The notes under the pieces were generated by a model, which searched no databases, had not been told where the DNA came from, and worked only from the letters and a program-made list of their open reading frames with translations. A stretch of DNA of 64,000 nucleotides from Helopsaltes ochotensis (Eukaryota; Chordata; Aves; Passeriformes; Locustellidae), in NCBI GenBank assembly GCA_013400155.1, contig VXBM01000211.1, positions 649,645-713,644 on the forward strand, written 5' to 3'. Made by a program: the position numbers and the translations under genes. Positions 45,501-56,885 of this stretch are shown here, in pieces. Position 1 is the stretch's first letter, and the number at the start of each line of letters is the position of its first letter.

Positions 45501-48500
45501 TCTCAGAGCCCTGAGAAGTATTTCCAGTGCTAACCTACATATTGTACCAGCGACCCACTGCCCCAGCTCCCTTTGCTGCCTGCAGAAAGGTCAAAGATAA
45601 TGATTAAAAATAAATAAATAACCCAGGAAAACCCCCACTGCTTCCCTCTCAGGTCTCTCAGGCTTGAAATAAATCATCTTTCCATTTCTGAAGGCACAGA
45701 TGACTTAAGCCAAATTGCATTCGGAGCCATTATCCTCACACTTATTTATGCTGTCGTGTCTTGTGCTAACACTTTGTGAAATATTTATTTGCTCCTGGTC
45801 TCCCGCAGCTTAGCTCAGGATTCATGAGGCTCCCGTGTTATGTCTCTATTCTGTGCAGCTGCATTCTGTCAAGGAAGGAGGAAATGAAGACTCCAATCTG
45901 TGTTTTACATTATAAAAATATATTGCACATCACCGCAGATAATTCCATTCAGCAGGTGGATGCTTTGTTTGCACGTGTCTGGCACGTGGGTTGTGTTAGA
46001 GTAACTAAATGAATGTGTAGTCACCAAACCTCATTGTTGGATGATGAGCAATTCTTCTGAATTTGCTTCCCAAGCCTGCCCTTGTGCTTGCTCTGCAGGT
46101 CACAGGTAACTTGCAGGAAAGATTTTGAGAGGAACAGGGCATATCCTAAAAAACAACACGTGATTTTAGTGGGTCAAGAGATGAGGTAATTACGGGTGTA
46201 AGATTCTGCCTGTTTGAAATGCTGTAAGTACCTTTATTTCCAACTCAGTGGTCGGAGTCAGCCCCGTAAGAATCTGAAATGGCTTCCCCAGGCACGGTGC
46301 CAGCTTCCCTTCCCTCAGCCTGGAGGGGAAATGGGCTGTGGCAGTGCTCTCTGCAGCTCCTCTGCAGACTGCGGGCCTGGGAAGATGAAATCTGTCTGCT
46401 GGGCTTCCCTCCCCTTATCAGAAGCACTGGTCTAAGTGTCTGCTGGAATCTCTGCAAGAAGATTGACTGAGTTAGCTGCGGTGGCATCAGGGCAGCAGCT
46501 GATTTAAGATACTGAGGTGCAGCTCTGACACTTGGCTGAGGCAGCAGAAATCTGCTGGAGAGAAGCTGTCCTGTTTCCAACTCCCAGCTAAAATCCAGGC
46601 TAGCAGTGAGTGGCTGTCACTTGTGCTGGGTTGTCGCTGATGAGTGCAGGATGTGCTCACAATCCTCAGTCCAGCTATGGACAAGTTTATCCAGTCCGAG
46701 AGGCACTGGCAGAGCTGGCCCCTTGTCTGAGCAGAGCTGCCAGAGCCTGAGCCCACCCTGAGTGGGAGCTGCCTGCATCTTTAGGAATGGTGTCTAGGTC
46801 ATGTCAGGCTTGTGGCACACGACTGTACCGTGTTGATTTTGGTGCTGTAAAATCAAACTCGCCACTAGAAAACCTTTCGCAGTGTAAATCCAATCTTAGA
46901 TAGATATATATTTTTTATGTATATATGGGGGGAAAGAGCTGCTGAGCTGCTGTTGCCGCTTCTTGGTGAATTACCCCGACAAGCTCCTTCTGGTGTTAGC
47001 TTTAAGTGACATTTGCTGTGTAAATGACACTGACATTCAAGCTGAGATGTTGGCTCTGGCAGCAACTCGCTGATTCCTCCCAGGGTGCCCGGGAGAAGAG
47101 CCTGCAGCAAAGAGCTGCTGCTGCCAGCAGGTGCTGCTGGGGCTGTTTGGGGAGGACACCGAGCCTTGTTCTCACTTCGGTGCTTTTCCCTTCCCCTGGT
47201 GTCCCCAGAGGACCTGGGGACACTGATTTAATTTCGGTGTCTGCGCAGCCAGTGAGAGGCAGTGAGGGCTGCTCTTGTGTCAGCACAGCACCAGGGGTGT
47301 GCTGGCCTGACTGACCAAACACCTTTGGCTAAACACGGAGCCGGGGTCGATGGGTCGTGTTTAAACAATTGATCATCCCAGGAACGGGATAACAGAGCAG
47401 AGCTGCCAAAAACTGCTGCACAGTGTGTGTGCACTGATCCTCTAAGGGATCAGGAACTTGTCTTAGGCAATGCACCGCTTTGCTGGAAGAAATTGGCATT
47501 TCTTTATTTATTTTTAGCCAGAGGACAAGCTTTAAAAGCTGCAAGCAGAGCTTTTCAAAGGACACGTGGGAGTTAGTTGCCTAATTCACATTGACTTTTG
47601 GGGGGATCTGGCTGCTGAGCTGCTCTTTATGCCTTTCAGAAATCTCCCCTTGGTCCACATAATCTCCCTGTAACCCCTTTTTAATTAACTTGTCTTTCTG
47701 GAAGAAGGGCCCAAGAAGTCACGTTCAAAGATTATTGCTCTATCTAGCAGCTGCTAGAATATCTCAGTTAATGATGCAAAATCTTACTGCAGGTCCCAGC
47801 AGCATGTCTGGTCTGCCTCCCCATTCTCATTTGGCCAGGGGATGTAAACTGCCCCCAAATTGTTCTCCAAACCCGTTTCCAGCTTGTGATACTGGGCTGT
47901 AGCACCAGCTGGCCGTTTATCCAGAGAGCCTAGCTTTGAATCTCTTGGCAGAGCAAAATATTTGAAAGGGAGAGAAATGAAAGACTGGGGGTGCTTCAAA
48001 AAATGAATGCCAAGAGCACGTGTATGCCAAGCAGGAGATAATGGTGCTACCTTTACTGTCCCAGGCTCTCCATCTGCAGTTCATGCCACAGCCTTGCTCC
48101 TGCTGTTTGGGATGAAGAGGAAAATGTCAGTGCTGCAGGCAGAATTTGACGATGCAGCCTTAAAGCTGCATAGAAAAAGAATCAAAGTCTTCTTAATGGC
48201 AAGTCAGGCCTCTCCAGTGAATTTGGGGTGGGGACAAGGAGAGGTTTTTGAAGCTTCTTGATTTGTTTTTGCATCTGTACTAACAAATTCAACTCAGAAT
48301 TTGTATAATGAATCATAAACATTGAAGGTGGGAGTCTGGTGAATTTGGATGCTTGAGGGTAGATATACAGTACTGTCCTGAGCAGACAATTCCCTAAAGC
48401 AGATGGGGGAAAGTGGTACCAGGGGCTGGGGGAGGCTGAGAAAGGAGGGACTGATGAACTGGTGGCTGGGAAAAATCCTGGATGTTTCACATTGCAGAGA

Positions 48501-50780
48501 AAAAGCTGCTTTTTGTGTGCTGAAATTTTAAGATTCATGTCCTTACTTGCTGGTGTAATTGCCAGCACAGACAGCTTGGTCAGTCCATAAAGGATCAAAC
48601 CCTACAGTGGTTAACGGGGAGGTGCAGCAGAGTTTGCTGTTGTCCTAAAGGTAACAGCTCTGCTGTTGGGGACCTGGCTCAGCCTTGTCTGGGAAGCATT
48701 TTAAGATCCTTAAATGGAAGGCACTGCACAGCGATAATATGGGTCATCAAAAAATGATACCTTTTAGTTGTTCTAGTACAAAAATATTGAAGAGGAGGCT
48801 TGGCTCTGTCAATGACTACCCCAGAGACCCTTCAGCCTGAGCTGGCTACTGTCAAGCTACTCTGAGGGGAAAATAAACTCTCCTATATCCTTGCTCTCAG
48901 CAAGTCCTTTAAAACATCACCACATCCTAAGCACATGAGCTAGAAAAACAGCTGCCTGCTCCACTCCTTCTCTGCCTGATGAGGTTAATAATAACTTTGA
49001 ATGCATATGTACAGCATTAGCTTTCATGGTAACATGCATAATTCAAATCCCCTAAAGAACAGTAGAGCTTTGAGGAAGCAAACTTCCTTAATGTACTGGG
49101 CAAGGATCCAGCTTTTACCAGCTGTTGAGGGTTGATGTACAATTTTTGGTTAAGTGAATAATTTATCACGGATATTATCTGTAGTGTATCACATCCCGAC
49201 AGTTTGTAGGCCTGTGCATATGGCTCTTGAGATGCCACAACACTGCCATATGCTTCATGGCCCATTACCACTCACTCCCTTAAGATGTTTTCCCCTATGT
49301 TAAGCATGTTAGAACTGCAGTGGGACCACTGGCTCGGTGCAAAGGCTGGCTGGGTTTCTCCCCACCAGCCTCCCTGTATTTAAACAAAAATTAAAAAGGA
49401 AAGAAGGACTGTTCCGACTCTCCCCAGCCTTGTCATTTTAAATAAGCTGCCTGCTGCTTCATGATACAGATGTGGATTATAAATTCTGCAGAACACCTGT
49501 CCTGAACTCATCCCCAGCTACCCCTTGTAACACGGTTGTGTTGTGCTGTTACAAATCTATTTATTGTAGCTCCAGTCGACTGTCTGCATAAATCAAGGCT
49601 GCTTTAATCAGGCAGGGCAGCTGCTCTGCCCCTCGTACTCACAGCACCAAAACAGAACTGGGACGTGCTGGCAGCCTCTGAGAGAGGCATGGAATGCTGT
49701 GTCCCAAATTCCAAGAGCAGATGTCCTATTTCTTGGTCAGGAGAAGGAATGCTGAAGCTGAAGGACTTCATAGTTTATGTAGCTGCTACAGTGCAGGAGG
49801 GGGGAAAGCATCTGGGTTGTTTGTCAAGTTGATTGCTTATATAGGAAGCAGCTTCCTATGATAAAAAAAGACTGAGTCAAGACTGAGAGCAAGCAGCTGC
49901 TGAGCTGTAATTATAGCTGGGTGTCCATCATGAGCATGGCTGCAGCTTCTTCAGCTATAGAATGTGCTGGTTTTGAGTTTGGTGCCTTCATGTCCAGAGA
50001 AATATCTTTGTTCAGTTGATCTTGAACTTCTGTGTGGTGCTACTGCTCAGTGGCCACCAGGCTGCCCATGGCTGATGGCTGTAACTTGCAATAAATGAAA
50101 TAATTCCTACATGAGTTGTTCACTTCTGAATGTGCCTCAGGAGAGTAAGTGCTAGAATGGGATCTTTCATGGATGTGGGATGGACTCTTTCAAAATCGTT
50201 GTTACACATGGTTTTCCCTCAGTAAAAAACCTGCTCTCTTTCCAAACAAATAGCATTTTTAGTTCTGTTTATTACCCTGTGATTGTTTTCCTGTGTAAAG
50301 ATTATCCTCAGCTTTCTCTTGTGGGTCTGTTGCCTGTGTGCATTGCTCTTTTTTCCTCTTTCCTGAGTAGATTGGAATTTTTATATTTTCAATATTTTTC
50401 CTTTCTTAGTGAGAGTATTGGTCCTTAGATCATCACTTCCACATGCTTGAGCATGAGAGATCCTGTGGGAAGGGGAACAGGAGATGGGTGTTGTGATGGG
50501 CAACACAAAAGTGATGGGTTTCAGGTGACAGGAGCACATCTGCTCTTTTGCAGCCACCAGGCACACTCTGGCAGAGGGAACCCATCAGTGGGAGGAAGGC
50601 AGCTCATCCCATGCACTCTGTTCTGGGAGAGTCAGGGAGGGCTGTGGTCAGTGCACTCCTGCCTGGCTGCAGAAAGGCAAAAGGGATCAGAGGAACAGCC
50701 CTCAGCTGGCATTGGGGACTGAAAGCAGGTGAATGGCAAGGTGAGGGGCTGGGTTAATGCCGGCAGGATGGAAAGCTGTG
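45501..50780. other. Unique non-coding DNA, no gene seen
   Basis: Mixed composition. An AT dinucleotide-rich stretch (TAGATAGATATATA...TATATATGG) lies at about 46897-46927. Frames of 60-138 codons overlap on both strands with no domain. 45770-45990 and 48940-49260 are AT-rich and repeat-free. Confidence 0.5.
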
Positions 50781-50892
50781 GCCATGCTGGGCCGAGGGGA
50801 GGCTGTGCTTTGTGCAGCAGTGACCTTTCCTGGCTGGGATCGGCTCCGGGGGCACCGCGCTGCCTGCCCGAGTGCGCTCGCTGCTAGCAGGG
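50781..50892. other. Small CpG-rich pocket
   Basis: About nine or ten CpGs occur in some 110 bases, against almost none nearby. No promoter feature or repeat was recognised. Confidence 0.4.
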
Positions 50893-53584
50893 GAATGTTT
50901 ATCCAGTGTTTTGATTAATCAACCTTGAAAAAGGGTCAGATGGATTTACTCAAGCATCTAAGTAACCTTCACAGCAAAAAATATAAACCCCTGTGTGTTA
51001 CGGGGCTGTCTGTAGCCCTGGCCTTGGAATAATGATGTCTGGAGTCTTGAGCTTTTAGAGCACCATGCTCTGGATCTGACCCCAAAACATTTCTTGTTTC
51101 TGAATGCACAGCAGTTCTGTCATGGTGTTCACTCTGGCTGTGTGTAGGTGCCTTTCCTGAGGAGTCCTGGAGCTGGCAATCTGAGTTTTTTCTCAAATTC
51201 CCTTTGATCCTGGTGTCCTGTCCTGGTCTGTTTGCTGTGCTCTGTTTCCTCTGCAATCCTGCTGCTCTCTTGCCCTGCTGCTTAATGCCACCCCTCGTGT
51301 TTTTCCAGCCTCACAGGTGGAAACTGTAAGCATTTCAAAATGTGGTTATTTGTGCACATTGTCTCCATCTGAGGTCCTCTGGAAACATAATTTCATTTAC
51401 ACCTCCAGCTTTGGCAAGTAGGAGATGACCAAAAAAAACCTGCAAATAAATAGAGCCTCCCCACAATAAAGCACTGCTTTCCTCTGTTTTTAGAGGGATT
51501 AAACAATTCTGAGGATAAGATCAATATTTAAACAAGAAGTTCTTGAAGCCTGTGTTCCTTTTAAAAAGATCATATACTGGGCTGAATTATGAGCAGACCA
51601 GTTCCTGTCTCATACTGGAGGAATTTGGCATGTGTCTTCTCCTATAAACATTAAGCCAAATATATTCTTGTGGAACTATCATACTAAATTAAGATGTAAA
51701 TCATGGCAAGGTCTTCATTCTTTGTGGCAACTGACATAACAACTACAGGAAAAAATTAAAACCCAAACAGTGTTTCAACTTGAAGTCCAAGAATGACATC
51801 TAGTGGTACCCTGTGAGACTTCTGGGATAATCTTATGTGAGAGTAGTTAAATGCAGAGTGAGGCTTTTCCTTGATTGTTCTCATGCTAGAGATCCAACTC
51901 CTGATTTTCAATCACTGCCACCTACCCTTGTAAAAAAATACTGCAAGCTGGGTGCTTGTTCTTCAGGTTTGTTTTGTTTTTGCTGGTTTGGGGGATAACT
52001 TCAGATTAGTTGAGGCTGTGATAAGCTGAGAAACACCTCTTGCTCTGTGGCTAAATGAATGCCTGTACACCACACAGCTAAACTAACACTTGTAATTGCT
52101 TTAGCTTCTTTGAGTTGAAGTGAGAGTAAAGTCAATGTCTATGGGATTTCTAGCACCAGATTTATCTGATGAGAGCAGAAGTAGTAGGAGACAGAAGAAC
52201 TCTTACAGAGGAAACAAGAAAAATGCCTTCTCACTGCATTTGTAGATTTAAACTAGAAAAGGTGAAATTTCAAGTAAAGATTTTTTTTAAGGCATCAGTG
52301 CATCATTTTAGGTCATGAGAGTCAATTATTTGGTAAAAGGTAGAACTCAGAGGATGGAATGTTCTGATCTTCTCTGTCTAGAGTAGAGAATTGAATGCTC
52401 TGACAGCAGTGACAGCATGTCTGACCTTCCTGCATCTTTAACTCCCACAGGATCTGATGGGGATTGTATAACATACTGATCATGGTGAACCTGGTGATCC
52501 CAGTGTGGCACGGTGCATCTTGGCCGTTTGTCTTGTGAATGTCTGCTTTGCAGTGAAGACTCCACCTTTTCTTGTGCTGTTCCAGTGGTAAATGTAGCTC
52601 TGTCCTCTGCTGGGAATGGAGACTTTGCAGCCTCATTAGGAATTGATTTCACTCCCTCTCTTAGAAAATGGATTTTAGTTGCTTGCTTTAAACTCGGAGC
52701 GCATACCTGGCTATACTGCCAGACAATGAGGTAAATAGTTGCTGCATAAATGCTCTGGTTCCTTTTATTAAGAGAGAATTTAAATTGACACAAGTGGAGC
52801 CCTTTTATCTTTTTACCCAGCAGGCAGCAAATGAAGTGGGTTAATAACTCTGGAGGAGGGGCAAACTGTGTTATAAAGGGAAATTTTGCTGAGGATATAA
52901 AACTGAAAGAGGGACTGGAGAACAATGAGAAGAATGGGAATGTGGAAGAAAAATCCCACAACTCAAAGCTAGGCTGATGTCCTGACAGCAGAGGCTCAAC
53001 TTGAAAACAGGAACTTGATGCAGCACATGAGAGACTGAGAAGTGTTGTAACTCCCACAGGACACCCCCAGTCCTGGCTCTGTCCTCATTCTCTGCCACTG
53101 AGAGGGATTACAAAAGAAGGACAAAATATAAAACTGCAGGAAAAATTCATTACTTTGCTAATGCTTCCCTCAGCTAAGACAGGAGGCAGCTCCAGTGCTC
53201 AGCATGCTCTGGAAGAAAGGTCCAAAGCTTGTGGCCTGGTGGCAGGGCCTGGTGGCAGGGCTGGGAACAGGGCTGGAGAAGAGCTGATGGACTTGGTGCT
53301 GAACAGAGATGCAGACCTAAACACTGGGATTCAGGAGTAATGGCAACCCTTAATGGTTTCACTGTTCTCTCCCAAAAGAGAATTTAGTGATGGATTAGTG
53401 TCACTGAAAGTTCTGGCTCTGGCTTTAGTACTAATAGGGACCTCTAAGGTTGGTGTACTGTGGCAGCTTTAATTAGGAAAAACCCTCTAGGTATGTGTGC
53501 CTGATGATTTTCCTGCCCGAACTTTTCACCCTTATTCAAAATGAATCTTTCTGTTGATTGCCAGCAAGAAATGGATTATGAGTG
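50893..53584. other. Unique non-coding DNA, no gene seen
   Basis: Mostly AT-rich. The longest frame is on the minus strand (52347-53057, 236 codons). It overlaps other frames and has Ser/Phe/Leu-rich low-information composition with no domain. A 13-bp direct duplication (GCCTGGTGGCAGG at 53234-53246 and 53247-53259) is present. Confidence 0.5.
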
Positions 53585-53892
53585 GGTGAGGATGTGATAG
53601 ACACAGCTCTGTCCCCGAAAACCTGCGAGTGCCGAGGGAGCTGTTGTCTGTCCTGGCTGCTGATGCAGGGGCTGCAGAGTGACCCTGCCGTGTGGCTGTG
53701 CCCGGGGCACTCCCAGCTTGGTTTCCCGAGGGTGGTGTGTTTCCCAGAGCAGGGTGTGTGTCCCCGGCAGGAGTTTTTGGAGCGCTCTCTCGGATGCCCG
53801 CTAGATGACGGTGCTGTCCCGCAGACTCCCTGTGCGGGGAGCCGGCTCTTCCGCGGGCTCCTTTCGCTGCTCCCACCGTGCGGACCAGGCCA
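53585..53892. promoter_or_regulatory. CpG-enriched segment
   Basis: About 19 CpGs occur in 300 bases, well above the flanks, with GC near 60 percent by eye. Frames on both strands remain open through it (53582-53902 plus; 53532-53913 minus) because stops are rare in such DNA. It could be a small CpG island, a GC-biased conversion tract or an unrecognised element. No transcription start feature was identified. Confidence 0.35.
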
Positions 53893-54305
53893 GGTGTGCT
53901 GAAGGAAAAGCAAAAATCATCACCTTCGCCCTCCTTAAGCTTCTTGCTTTTTCATTTTCCCCTCTGAAATGAGAGGCAGTTTTCGCATCGAATGTTCAAC
54001 AGTTCAGTTCATTCACTCGGTTTAATTTGGGATATTCTGCCTGCATCGCTTAAGAGAAATGAGACTAACAAAGTCGTGCCACCAGTGCTGAGGGTGTTTT
54101 TTGGGTGCTTTTATTGAGTGGCGTTATTGATGATTATACCAGGTGTTTGAACCTTGAAAACTTGTTTGGAATAATATGCAATGCCCTCTGCATATACAGA
54201 TGTTTAGTACATAGCTCTGTCATCTTGTTTGGTGCATGAATATGAGAGCCAAGGTACCCCTTGTTCATTATTGCTTGTCAGCAACTCATTGCAACAAGGA
54301 TTTGA
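53893..54305. other. AT-rich unique DNA
   Basis: No gene or repeat seen. Short AT-rich words only. Confidence 0.5.
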
Positions 54306-54500
54306 TTGTTTGATTTTGTGGGTTTTTTTGGGTGGGTTTTTTTGGGGTTTTTTTTTGTTGTTGTTTGTTTGTTTGTGGGTTTTTTTGTGGGTTTTTTTGG
54401 TATGTGTTTGTTGTTTTGGGGTGTTGTGTGTGTGTTTTTTTGTGGTTTGTTGTTGTTGGTTTGTTTGGTGTGTGTGTGTGTGGTTTGGTTTGTTTTTTTC
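54306..54500 (+). repeat. G/T-only low-complexity tract with G-quadruplex motif
   Basis: For about 190 bases the plus strand is nearly all G and T (complement A and C), mixing T-runs, GTT and TG repeats and G-triplets. At 54320-54347 four G-tracts separated by 7, 1 and 7 bases meet the common G-quadruplex pattern. A (TG)7-type run lies near 54468-54482. Frames here encode Phe/Gly/Val/Cys/Trp-rich strings that only mirror the composition. The strand asymmetry is directly visible. Confidence 0.9.
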
Positions 54501-56739
54501 TACTTGTTACTGTATCTCTGGGAACAATCTCCTAAAGGCTCTCACCCCTTTGTAGCAGGATGTCCAGTGCTGTATCTTCCCTCACCAGCATCAGTGTGGC
54601 TCTGGTCAGGATGCCCTCCCTGTTGCAGGAAAAACAATAGTCCAGAATAAGACTCCTGTTGATCTTGAGACTTCTAAATCCTCTGGCAGTGCTGTAGGGC
54701 TCTGGATGTGTTAATTCAATTTACAGCCATGATAAGGCAGCAGCAAGTGGTAAGAGGGCTGTAAAGTAATCTTTGTATAAGTGAGTCTTTGCAGAGACTG
54801 CAGAAATTTGGCAGGGTTTGCTCAAGAGACTCTAATTTTTTTAGTCATTAGTATTAATCAGGAAGAGAGTGCTGCATTTCATAGCTTGGTGTTTCCTCTC
54901 CGTGATACCCTCCCCACCAGGCTGGAGAGCACACTGATTAACGTGGAATGATGAAATGGAAGCTGGAGCAGAATGGTCCTTCCAGGGTATCTGCTGGCAG
55001 GACTCCCCCTCAGTGCCAGCCAGATGGACTGAGTGGATATCGCAGCCCAGGCTCATAAACAAACTCAGCTCCATCTGGCTGGGAGATGGATTTCATTCCC
55101 AGTGATGTAATTCTCACACCAAGCCCCTTCCCTGTGATCCATCCTTCCCTCTCGTGTGCTCACCCTGTTCCTTTCTCGGGCTGGTGAGTGCAGGGGTTTG
55201 CTGTGCCACTGGAGAGCCCAGTGCTGCCCCTGCTCCTCCTGGAGCCTTCTCTGCTGGTCACATCCTCCTCACAGGTGCTGTGCCAGAGCCTCAGAACCCG
55301 CCTGCACCAAAATTCCTCAAGTGAGTCAAAAGATACAATATTTAATGTTGCAAGATGTTGAAGTTTAAGGGAACCAAGTTAAAGGAGATTCACCCCAATA
55401 TATATGAACAGAGTGGGCAGTGGGAATGAGCCTGGAGTTAGGGTTTGCACAATTAGCTTTCCAGCAGTATTATCATCACTCTAAAGGGATGATTTCCATT
55501 CAGAGATGGAAAAGCCACTTTTTTTTCAGTACAGTTGATGCTGGCTATGTTGGCTGCCTCCTTTAGGGCTTATACTCACATCTCCTATTTCATACAACCT
55601 TTTGCTTCTCTCTCTTTTTTTAAATTTTATTTACTTCCTCTAGCATTAAATATTTACCTCTTTTTCAGCTGAGAGCACAATTTGGGCAGGCTGGAACTCG
55701 TGTCAGATTTCTAAATTGCCACTGGTGAAGCAGTTCTGGCATTAAAACAAAATGCCTTGCATCTGTTTGTGGCTATCTGTAGTCTTTTAATTATCTGGCT
55801 AACATATTGCATGGGAGAGAGCTGATCTGCCCGGGGCAAGGTTAAAGATTATTTGGTGTTGCATCTTCAAACAACAGATTCCAAAAAGGAGAACCCAAAA
55901 TGCCCTGTTGTGACCTCAGCTTCTCAGCTCATATACTGGATACATCTATTGGTACTGATAGTGCCCTGGTCTAACTCAGTGTGCATCTAATGAAAGGCCA
56001 TATAAATTATTTAAGATTGATTTTAATTAAAGCCAGACCTCTGAAAGGCAAAAGTCATATGTATTGTGTTAGCTGGATGGAAGGCACTTGTGGATTCATT
56101 GCTGTGTTGTGCTCAGTACCTCTTAGCTCAACCCAGCCCCCAGCTGCATCAGCTTGTGAAAACAAAATGTGATAAAATTCTTGTTAAATTTGCTTCTGAG
56201 CTCATTCGTATTCCCTCTGAAGTCAACAGGAGCTCTGTCCCTGCTCTCAGCATCCCGGTGCCTCTCTGGTTTCCCTGTAGCACCTGCTGTGCTGTGGCTG
56301 GAGCAGGGCCCTTTGCTTCCCTGTGCATTCAGCAATGGGAAGCTGGCAGAGGGGAAAGATCACAGGACATCCATGCAGGCTTCTCTTGCATTTGTACAAC
56401 TCTTTGGACCTCTGTGAAGTTCCCAAGGCAGCTGCAGGAATGGAAACAGCTCTGGGGCTGTGTCTGTGCACTGAGGAGCAGCTCCTCACCTGCTGGCAGT
56501 TCCCTTCCCATTGCAGCAGGGAAAGTGTTCCCAGTGACCTGACAGAATCAATCACTGTGTTTGAAGGAGTAATATGTATATTTATATAACACAGGGAAAA
56601 AAGCATTTCAGTTCAAAGCTTGGCATAAATAATACATTAGGTTTTCTGCCTAAGCTGTGGTTTACCATCATGCTGAGACACAAATGTAAGGGGGGGTGGG
56701 GGGAACCTATTACACAGAGCTCAGCAGGCTTCCATCTTG
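54501..56739. other. Unique non-coding DNA, no gene seen
   Basis: Mixed composition. Frames at 56066-56606 overlap on both strands without domains. 55360-56050 is AT-rich. GGGGGGGTGGGGGG at about 56692-56705 is a G-run of uncertain meaning. Confidence 0.5.
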
Positions 56740-56885
56740 TTACTTATACATAAACTGAGGGTAGGTTGCCCCTCTGTTCACATTATGAGGTGATTAGCAT
56801 GTTGTTTAACATCAATTATGCATGTTCCATGTTTACAGGCATGTTAAATTATGCAAGCTGTAGTCTTTAGACTTTTTATTTAATT
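56740..56885. promoter_or_regulatory. Candidate element with iterated GCATGTT and AATTATGCA words
   Basis: GCATGTT occurs three times in 49 bases (56797-56803, 56820-56826, 56839-56845). AATTATGCA occurs twice (56814-56822, 56847-56855), 33 bases apart, about three helical turns. A forkhead-type TGTTTAC lies at 56830-56836 and a related TGTTTAA at 56803-56809. The block is AT-rich, repeat-free by family and without frames. Such regular interleaving suggests cooperative factor binding, but this is inferred. Small-scale duplication could also produce it. Confidence 0.35.

Noticed and set aside
52347..53057. 236-codon minus-strand frame
   Set aside because: No domain, no exon-like boundaries, overlapping frames and Ser/Phe/Leu-rich low-information composition.
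54229..54650. Phe/Gly/Val/Cys/Trp-rich frames resembling membrane proteins
   Set aside because: They translate the G/T-only low-complexity tract. Hydrophobicity is a by-product of the TTT/GTT/GGG/TGT codons.
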